Assembly: GCA_964036045.1 (NCBI GenBank)
Contig: OZ038382.1
Coordinates: 147,386,961-147,450,960 of the forward strand
Reading direction: 5' to 3'
Origin: Eutreptiella sp. 'Long Island Sound 2002'
Lineage: Eukaryota > Euglenozoa > Euglenophyceae > Eutreptiales > Eutreptiaceae
Length of the DNA: 64,000 nucleotides
Positions 56,779 through 64,000 of this stretch are shown one piece after another (position 1 is the first letter of the stretch; each line of letters starts with the position of its first letter). The position numbers and the translations under genes are program-made. The notes beneath the pieces are model-generated. The model saw only the letters and a program-made list of their open reading frames with translations. It was not told the DNA's origin and searched no databases.

Positions 56779-57487
56779 AGTAAGAAAAAGTCACTGCCAT
56801 GTCCTTCTTGGAGGGCTTGATCCAGGCCAAGCCCCCCTTAAAACCCTTTTGTTGATGCTAAGACAAGCCTAAGTGTTTTTATCTCTCTTTGGATGCCTAA
56901 AGTACACTTTCTCAAAGTAACTAGGGTTGTGACCCTAGCCCCCCATGAAGTTCACCCCTACCACTCACCTGAGCGGAGGTACCTTCCTTCATGGAGGATA
57001 TACCGAAATAAAAGAGGCATTTCATGCTTTAGGCCTTGGAGGTTAAGCCTAGTGGTCTCCCACCCCAAGACCCCTATACTCAATTGTTTCTACCACTTAT
57101 TGTGGTCCTACTTTGTAACTGTTTCTGAATTCAGTTGCTTGGCCAAGTCATCTTCTGTGTTGGCCTGACATCTATGCCCCACATTCCTAACCAGCACCAT
57201 TTCACCCAAAAGAGTGCACATGAAGTGCCTAAAGCCATCTTGGAGGCCTGAGTCAGTCCAATTTTCATATAAAATATTTTGTATTATCCATTTGTGATTG
57301 AATCTTTGTGTATAAACCTGCATTGTCTATCTGCAGCCCTTCTGTGTTACACTGGATTCCAAAACCAATCATTGATTCGATCCACATCCTGTTCTTGCTC
57401 TACTTGCTGCTTTGGTTTGGGTTTTCAACTACAAAACCTGCAGGATTTCATCAAAATATCTAGGGCATAAATCAAGGACATCTTTCT
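56779..57487 (+). repeat. E3 3' LTR
   Basis: 709 bp, ends GACATCTTTCT, followed by TTTGG duplication at 57488-57492. Confidence 0.92.
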
Positions 57488-60072
57488 TTTGGTTTTGGTA
57501 CACGCTTTTTATGCATCCAAGGATCCATGGCAAAGGAAGGGGCCACTAACCAGGTACACGGAGCAAGTTTGCATGCGGCCAAAATCGAGGTCCGGGAAGC
57601 ACCCCTGGGTCGTTGCCTGGTAGCCATGTCTGTTGCCAAGTACTTTGGAAGTAAATGCTTGCCACCGTACGTTCCATCCTCATTTCCGCAAGAAGATTCC
57701 ACGTATGGATGCACAAATACCAGGTTACAAGCAGTATACTGGCTGTAGTGTCAAGGCGTATTGTAATGCAAGCAAGCAGTGTGGATTGGACTTGAAGCCG
57801 GTTCGGATCCCCGTGGCCATCTTGGGGTCACTTGGGGTGTGTATCTGTGTGCCGGCAAGCCGCCATTGGCTGGTATCATACTGTCCCATCCACCTGACCT
57901 AACCCGATGTGATAGTGTGATAGGTTTGGCCATTCCGGCTATGAGCGGCCATATTCAGTACCAAGGCGCCGCCAGCGGAGATTTATATATCAGAATATCA
58001 GGAATCAACAGGGTTTTATTATCATAATGTTTCCGTAATTTTTCAGCCTTTCGTTCTGATGGTCGATGTATCGGCGATTGTCAGTTGGCTCGCGATTTTG
58101 CGTTAACCGATTGGTTAACTGTTAATTCCAGATATTTTGGCGGAAACCCCGATGAAGGGTCAGATGTTATCTGTAAAGGGTTCGTTGCTTCCGCAATTTT
58201 CTAAATAAGCACTCGAAATTTTAATCTGAATTTTTCGCGATGTCGAAATCGGATTTTCAACTTCGACATCGCAGCACTTGATTTGGACTTCTTCGAGTGG
58301 TCATACTCTTTTCCCTATGCCCGAATCAGGTTTCCCTTATACTTGCCACCCATTTGACTTGGAGATATGAGGGAAACAAAAGTGAATCGTGGGACCACTT
58401 TGAAGGGCCATATCTACGAGCGAGTGTGAGGAAAGAGAATAAGGAAGGTTGCGTTGCAAGCGCCTTGGTCTCAACTTAATTTAGGAAGCATCAAACGCCT
58501 TTGGTGCGTACACATGCCCGGTGTTGCAAGGGATAATGGTCAAGAGGGTATAAAGTGATATATAACTCTTGGACCGTGCAACCGAATATTTTAATGCGAC
58601 TTTCGAGTGTATCGCATGAGTGTTGGGGTTGCATAGATACTTTCCTTGGGTTCCTACGCATTTTTAACGTGAAGTTATGTCCATGGAGGGACATGGCATA
58701 TCATGGTGGGAGCCACTTTTGAGGGTATGTTTTATATGCATGGTATATGTCTTGATATGCTCAGGCCCATGTTATATATCTTCGTGTGGCCGAAGAGATG
58801 GGGAGCCATACGTGACAAGGGTTTTGCCCATGTCCCAATTGTGGAATTCAAAGCGCTAGACTAAGTCTACCGCATATGTATTGCTCATGGTATGTTTGGC
58901 AAGGAGATCCATGAGTGCACTCCCATTTTCATGGGGCATGTAGATATGAGTGGCGAAGGTATCTCCACGCGCCCGATTGGGGATCCAAGTGGGGGAATTG
59001 TTCGCAAATGGTTCCAATCATTTGTGTATTGAACCATGAGCGGATATCATGGGTAAGCATAGAGATATACTATCATGACAACTTTGTATTTGGTCATATT
59101 TTCATGTTTTTGACCTCAATTTTTGCTCATTTTTGCGTTTTGTGTACTTACCTGGTCGGCAAACAGCAAGAAGCCTATGGAGAGTCGAACCATGGTATGT
59201 TGTTTATATGTTGGCATATGCTTTGGAGTTGAACACCACCATATGCCGGATCGCGTACTCCATTTGGCTTGGCGCACGAAGGATTACAAGAATTGGTCTC
59301 AAGATCATGGGCTGACTTGGGCAGTGCGTGGCGCCCATATCTGAAGGGGTTTCGAGGGTAAAATGGGGATGTACATGGGCATTGGCTTTTGGTCTCTATC
59401 CTCCATGAATACTAGACTTCGATTCCATGCATGCTTTGAGCCTTCGGAAAAGTTGTAACTTCAATTTTGAGCATATATTTGATATATGGCCAATATGGTG
59501 TGAATTGGCAGTTTTTTGGCAGGTTATGAGTTCAAACTCATGGGACATATCTCGAAGCCCATTCGACTCCAAGTCCAACCAAGGTTATGTCAGGGTAGGG
59601 CATGGTCCTGAGTGTCACTCTAGGCCATGACACGCGACCTCCCCTATTGGGCTAGGGTATATAGGCTTGGGAGTGAACACATTTTTGGGGTTTATGTAGT
59701 GACTTGTGACACATGGCATTTAGCCATCTCATTTGACCTGGTTCAGGGCAATATGTGGGTGAGTCAAGGGAAGGTCTTGAGTCCAGGGAATGAGGGGTTT
59801 ATGGCTATGAATGTGTATGTTTACCTCTTTCCCCAACGTTGCATTATTTGTGTTCATATGCCAATTTCAGGGCTTTCTTCCTTGGTGCAATTCTTGTACA
59901 TGCCCGCCATCGTGAGACCATCGATGTGCTGAACGGAAGCCCGCAGCCCGTATTGGATTGTGAATTGGGCTATTGCTGTACTTGTGGGATCTGGTTGCTG
60001 TTCAGGGTTGAAGGAGGATTACATTTTCTATATTTTTGGATTTTGGACCTTGGACTTTGAGGATTTTGAGAA
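57488..60072. other. largely non-coding; probable 5' part of E4
   Basis: A minus frame (57493-57714, HLLPKYLATDMATRQRPRGA ...) continues across the E3 insertion point into the left flank, so E3 may also have cut a coding exon, but the frame is short. From 58.0 to 60.07 kb there is no gene. A perfect 11-bp stem GCGATGTCGAA/TTCGACATCGC (58237-58272) and the palindrome GTTAACCGATTGGTTAAC (about 58103-58120) occur. The E4 5' LTR and leader must lie here, but without its 3' LTR the ends cannot be set; CTGGTTGCTGTTCAGG near 59990 is a possible LTR end and primer site. Confidence 0.4.
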
Positions 60073-63000
60073 ATGCAATCGTTGATCCGGAGTAAATCAG
60101 CAGGGGTAACAGGCGGAAGGGGCACAGCGGGGGCCGGTCCTGGTAGGGACCTTCTTTATGGTAGCAGAGGCGTACCTGCTGCCCCTACCTACCGCCGACC
60201 CGGGGACTTGGGCCCTTATGAGCCCTGCCCAAGTACGCCCCGGGTGCGTATTGTGGACTCGGTGGAGACCACGCCGGAGATTGGAGCCATAGAAGAACCG
60301 AGACGTTCAAGAGCATGGCGAACTCCGGAAGTTGAAGCCCGAAGAGAAGTACGACATTCGGGAAGAGGAGGACGTGACGTGGAGGACCTGGTCTCCATGT
60401 GTGAGCGTCGCTGCCGAAAGGCATGCAACCTCCGCTCCGCCGCGGAGGACTCTGATGAGGCCTGCCATTCAGGCAGCAGTGGAGGACGGGCCCGCCGCTA
60501 CCGGAAGCGCGGGTCACCCAAGTCCGCGGCAAGGGACGCCGGAGCTATGGATACGGACCCTAGCCCGGTCAGGCTGTGGGAATCCGAGGGGCACTCCGAG
60601 GGCTATCGGACAGCCTATGAGCCACCTTCGGAGTCGGAGGAGACGGCCAGACCGCCCACAAGGGCGAACACGGCCCCAGAACCCAGCCTGGAGCACGACG
60701 CCGAGGGCTTAGAGAGGCCAGCCAGGGCCCGGACGGCACCTGTGCCCCGGCACACGGGACCAGAGACGGACGCCATGGGCGATGAGTCTGAGGTGCCGGG
60801 AACCGCGGGATGTGCTGAATCCGGCGGAAAGCACGCTGCGTGCCACTGCGAGCACGTGTCCTTCCTCATGGGCAAGTACCCGAAGATGGGGATGGACGCC
60901 ATCGTGCATCGTCTTGACTGCCTGGACAACGCCAAGGATGGTCTAGAGGAGGACGTCGCGGGGATCCTGGACGACCAGTCGGCCGCGGAGAAAGACATGG
61001 AGGAGCTGCGAGCGGAACGGGACCGGTACCGGGAGAATCTGGAGCTGGCCCTGGAGAAGCAGCAGCGAGTGGTGGACAGCCTCCTCCACCTGGTGGAGGA
61101 CATGTCGGGACGCCTGAAAAGGCTAGAGGAGCTACAGCCCCTCGCCTCGGGTCCGGAGCTCCCGGCAGAGCCGGCCGCGGTAGAGCTGGTGGAGCGGGTT
61201 AAGACCCTCAGGAGCGCCATGGAGAAACCCATGGGCGGCCCTGCAGAGGCACCATACGCGCCTCCGCGTGTTGACCCGGGTGCGCTGCCGTATGTTCCCA
61301 TGTTCAGCGAATGCACAATGCTCGGGGAACACACGGCACCGGCTGGGTCCATGCGGGAAGGGCACGTAACCACGGACCCGAGGAGCCTGACGGTACAGAT
61401 GTCCCATGCCGCCCAGTATGTACCGATCACGACGAATATGGTGGTTTATGCGGAAGAGAAGATTGAGAACCAGACCATGCAGGGGCGAACCATGGGAAGC
61501 GCCGACGGACATGGTCGAGGTCATTCAGGCGGAAACCTGTGGGCGAAGGACCCCAATACGGGGATATGGACGGCCGATGGAGCAAATCCTTCCCGCATTC
61601 CAAACCCCATGGGTTCAGGCCCAACTGGACCGCACTCCATGGAGGAGAGGGATGTACGGGGAGTGTACTCACACCCCCCGGCCACAGGTGGTATCCGTCT
61701 TGGTGGAGTGGTGGCTGGAGACGTCGGAGACGCCATCAGGATTGACGACCTCAGGGGAATCAAAATCCCCTACTACGATGGCAACCCCTCCAACCTGGAT
61801 GACTTCATCCTGGATTGGGAGGACTTTGCCGAGGAGGTCGTCGGCGAGATGCGGGGAGCGCCGCGGGATAAGTGGGTATGCCGGACATTCCGAGACCGCC
61901 TGGCGCAGGACCTGAAGGAGGAGCTGCGGGATCAGACCCGGGAAGGACTGATCAGGACGGAGCAGGCCTGCCTCCAGTGGTTGGAGGATGAGGAGCGGGT
62001 GGACGCTCCGAACCAGAAGCTGGAGGACCTGTGGTCCATCCCACTGCCGCTGGACCGCGGTGAGTTGCGGGTCCGGGAGTGGAACCGGTATCTGCGGAAG
62101 TACCGCAGATGCCTCAAGCTGGTGGAAGACTGGAACGAGGCCAGTGAGATCCGCCACTTGCTGAAGGACGTCCTCCCCGGCAACTGGAAGAGGAGAGTGG
62201 AGGACGAGGAGAAGAAGCGGGCCAAGAAGCGGGTGGCGGTGAGGATCATGGCGGCGGAGGATACCCATGCGGGTATCATGGAGTTCTTCAGGAGGAACCT
62301 GGGCGAACCCAACCGGATGTTGGGACTGAAGAACGCCGTGTACGTGGAGGTGTTTGGAGACTCCATGGGGCAAAGGTTGCTGCGCCCCAACAACGTGGAG
62401 TGGAGGCGCGGGGAGCCGCTGAGGATGCAAGTCATCTTCGCCCGCATGAGCCTTGACGAGATCGTGAAGTACATCACGGTGGAGTTGAAGCTCAATGCGA
62501 AGAACGAGGCCCACGTGCAGGATCGACATGGTCATGGACAACGAGGCCACCGAGAGGACCGCCATCATCGGCAGATCCAGGAGGACACGGCCAACTACGC
62601 CGAGGATGGTAGTGGAAGTGGCCAAGACCACTGGTCCCGGGAGGATCATGAGGAGGCCCACTTCTTCGCGTTTGTGGCGCACAACGTGAGGAACCATGGG
62701 CAGGATTGGTCCAGATGGAGCCAGGTGGGACCCAATAAGAGCAGAGCGCCAAGGAGGATCGGGAACCAACCGCTCTCGTTCCGGGAGTACAGGTCTCAGC
62801 ACGACGGGTGCTGGGTCTGTTATGGCAAGGGAAACAACCATGCACATGACCACCGTCAGTGCAAGGTGTATGAGGCGGACAAGAAGGCCTACTTCGCCGC
62901 CCACCCCGAGAAGAAGCCCAAGGAGCAGCGGATTTCCGCTTGGAAGGCGAAGGGCGGAGACGGGGGAAAAGGCCAAGGCAAAGGCCAAGGAAAAGGCGGA

Positions 63001-63165
63001 GGAAGAGGCTATGGAGGTGGACCTGGTCAAGACCGACGAGTGAGGTCGATCGAGGAAGTTGCTGAGGACATGTTGAGGACGTTGGAGGAACTCAAAGCCC
63101 AGCAACGTGGAGGACAAAGTCCTGGCGGATCGCAGCCGGAAGGGGCTGCGGGAAGCCAAGTCTAG
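60073..63165 (+). CDS. E4 gag polyprotein
   Basis: 1030 residues from ATG, intact. The N-terminal 260 residues are Arg/Pro/Glu-rich and probably disordered. A coiled coil lies at about 275-355 (RENLELALEKQQRVVDSLLH). A linker follows. The capsid-like region starts at about 560 (IKIPYYDGNPSNLDDFILDW) and runs to about 820. An unusual zinc knuckle CWVCYGKGNNHAHDHRQC (residues 913-930, C-x2-C with three His before the last Cys) precedes a basic Gly/Lys-rich tail. It should bind RNA and form the particle. A different family from E1-E3 gag. It ends at UAG (63163-63165) with the protease following in the same frame. Confidence 0.85.
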   Translation: MQSLIRSKSAGVTGGRGTAGAGPGRDLLYGSRGVPAAPTYRRPGDLGPYEPCPSTPRVRIVDSVETTPEIGAIEEPRRSRAWRTPEVEARREVRHSGRGGRDVEDLVSMCERRCRKACNLRSAAEDSDEACHSGSSGGRARRYRKRGSPKSAARDAGAMDTDPSPVRLWESEGHSEGYRTAYEPPSESEETARPPTRANTAPEPSLEHDAEGLERPARARTAPVPRHTGPETDAMGDESEVPGTAGCAESGGKHAACHCEHVSFLMGKYPKMGMDAIVHRLDCLDNAKDGLEEDVAGILDDQSAAEKDMEELRAERDRYRENLELALEKQQRVVDSLLHLVEDMSGRLKRLEELQPLASGPELPAEPAAVELVERVKTLRSAMEKPMGGPAEAPYAPPRVDPGALPYVPMFSECTMLGEHTAPAGSMREGHVTTDPRSLTVQMSHAAQYVPITTNMVVYAEEKIENQTMQGRTMGSADGHGRGHSGGNLWAKDPNTGIWTADGANPSRIPNPMGSGPTGPHSMEERDVRGVYSHPPATGGIRLGGVVAGDVGDAIRIDDLRGIKIPYYDGNPSNLDDFILDWEDFAEEVVGEMRGAPRDKWVCRTFRDRLAQDLKEELRDQTREGLIRTEQACLQWLEDEERVDAPNQKLEDLWSIPLPLDRGELRVREWNRYLRKYRRCLKLVEDWNEASEIRHLLKDVLPGNWKRRVEDEEKKRAKKRVAVRIMAAEDTHAGIMEFFRRNLGEPNRMLGLKNAVYVEVFGDSMGQRLLRPNNVEWRRGEPLRMQVIFARMSLDEIVKYITVELKLNAKNEAHVQDRHGHGQRGHREDRHHRQIQEDTANYAEDGSGSGQDHWSREDHEEAHFFAFVAHNVRNHGQDWSRWSQVGPNKSRAPRRIGNQPLSFREYRSQHDGCWVCYGKGNNHAHDHRQCKVYEADKKAYFAAHPEKKPKEQRISAWKAKGGDGGKGQGKGQGKGGGRGYGGGPGQDRRVRSIEEVAEDMLRTLEELKAQQRGGQSPGGSQPEGAAGSQV

Positions 63166-63186
63166 AGGAGCCCCCACGGGAGTGGG
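63163..63186 (+). promoter_or_regulatory. E4 gag-pro junction: UAG readthrough candidate
   Basis: UAG is followed by a 7-nt spacer AGGAGCC and the hairpin CCCAC-GGGA-GTGGG (63173-63186); a second stem ACCT-CGG-AGGT follows. No further stop occurs in this frame to the window end. Confidence 0.55.
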
Positions 63187-64000
63187 ACCTCGGAGGTCTC
63201 TCCTCCGAAAATCAGTGGAATCCCAGAGAAAGCGAAGGCACATGGGGTGCCGAAGAAGGCTCCAGAAGAGCCAAAACCACTGAGTTTCGCCACTCCCAAC
63301 CCCTGGAGCGCCCTGCCAAGGGAAGTACATGTGGGTACGGGACATGGCAAGAAGGAAGGAGTGACCACGGAGAGCCCCGTGGACGGGCAGGACCAACCCA
63401 AGATCTACACCATCCGTGACCATACCCTTGAGGTCCTGATGCACCCGGACGTGCTAGAGTTGCATGCCATGAGAGTCGTCCATACACCTCATGGCGACGA
63501 GAGGCAGTTGCACTTGAAAGTGCGAGTACGGTGCGGACGAGAGGAGAAGGTGGTGGATGTGTTAGTGGATACGGGTGCCCAGGTGAGCCTGGTCCGGAGA
63601 GGGTTGTTCAAGGAGGAACTACTGCAGCCCAGCCGGAGACCGGTCCGCCTGAAGGTCACCAACGGAGAGATTATGGGTGGTGGCACCCATGAGGCCACTA
63701 TCAGTATGGAATTCTGGGAGCATGAGCGCTTGAACCGCCCTGATCAGGCGAAGAGAAGCACTCTATCCGGGAACTTCTATGTGGCCGACATTACCGATTG
63801 GGATATGATCATGGGGTATGACTTCATGGTGGCCAACGCCATTGGAGCCCTTCCCCATCGCGCAACGCTGGTCCGGGAGGACGACGAATGCCTCACATGG
63901 CTGTCCACGGATTATGCGTGCGGGTCATCCCAATGGAATGCTGAGGAAGAGGATCGGATCGTCCGAGCGGTGCAAGCTGTGGGCGCCAAGTCCAGAGGAG
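63166..64000 (+). CDS. E4 protease (start of pol, partial)
   Basis: Open in the gag frame from the UAG to the window edge (278 codons). A linker of about 125 residues leads to a retropepsin-type aspartic protease with DTGAQVSLV at 63568-63594. Downstream lie NGEIMGGGTHEATI and the C-terminal landmark DMIMGYDFM (about 63805-63831), the counterpart of the (I/L)(I/L)G xDF element. It would cut the Gag and Gag-Pol polyproteins. There is no ATG close to the stop, so expression by readthrough is more likely than independent initiation, though ATG codons at 63439 and 63469 precede the protease core. Confidence 0.8.

Larger units (their letters stand above)
46589..57487 (+). mobile_element. E3: Ty3-like LTR retrotransposon, sister copy of E2 (decayed)
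   Basis: LTRs of 709 bp (46589-47297, 56779-57487), starting AGTAA and ending TTTC(C/T), flanked by exact 5-bp duplication TTTGG (46584-46588, 57488-57492). Same gene order, primer-binding site, polypurine tract (AGGGGGG, 56772-56778) and 3' region as E2. It has its own private lesions and an internal gag deletion, so it is inactive, but several sites broken in E2 are intact here. Confidence 0.93.

Noticed and set aside
63985-64000. GCCAAGTC(C)AGAGGAG at the window end, nearly identical to the gag end at 63155-63170
   Set aside because: A 15/16 match in a different reading frame without shared flanks; likely chance or a short biased word.

Overview
This window reads as nuclear DNA of a eukaryote, most likely a single-celled alga or protist. 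It has chromodomain-bearing Ty3-like LTR retrotransposons, a hAT-like MITE, minisatellites and CAG|-type splice acceptors, and no bacterial gene organisation. The Gag and Pol style (very long Gag, Dam-like methyltransferase domain) suggests an alveolate such as a dinoflagellate or chromerid, but that placement is a weak inference. No rRNA, CRISPR array or canonical tRNA gene was seen.

Most of the window is a transposon island. Layout: 1-4.0 kb has no supported gene. 4040-7518 is a short non-autonomous LTR element (E0; 258-bp LTRs, 4-bp target duplication). 7846-8283 is a hAT-like MITE with an 8-bp target duplication. 8.3-12.2 kb holds decayed coding fragments. A recurring 18-bp palindrome appears in 1.7-2.1 kb and 8.3-11.4 kb. 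12207-23557 is a Ty3-like element (E1). 23.6-26.3 kb holds two tandem minisatellites (65-bp and about 63-bp units) and GC-rich DNA. 26.6-27.8 kb has minus-strand ORFs and the 3' end of a zinc-ribbon gene. 27781-41200 is a second Ty3-like element (E2) that cut that gene; a 2.2-kb non-autonomous LTR element (N, 30276-32464) is nested in its gag. The rest of the zinc-ribbon gene is at 41206-42222. A C-rich minisatellite lies at 42.5-43.9 kb and an unrecognised minus-strand gene at 44663-45574. 46589-57487 is a third element (E3), a sister copy of E2. 57.5-60.07 kb is largely non-coding. 60073-64000 is the gag and start of pro of a fourth, different retroelement (E4) that runs off the window.

The most interesting pattern is shared by all four large elements. 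Gag ends at one in-frame stop (UGA in E1; UAG in E2, E3, E4), the protease continues in the same frame, and a short predicted hairpin starts 7-8 nt after the stop. This is the arrangement of stop-codon readthrough signals. E2 and E3 also have a canonical -1 slippery heptamer (A AAC CCC) at the exact point where pol changes frame. E1-E3 carry a Dam-like adenine-methyltransferase domain between protease and reverse transcriptase, a His in place of Tyr in the RT YxDD box, a C-terminal chromodomain and AG...CT LTR ends instead of TG...CA.

E1, E2 and E3 are all decayed by scattered nonsense and frameshift mutations, which comparison of the sister copies E2 and E3 exposes. None should be mobile alone. 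E2's exact 5-bp target duplication and the zinc-ribbon frame that runs across its two flanks fix the element ends and show that it inactivated a host gene.
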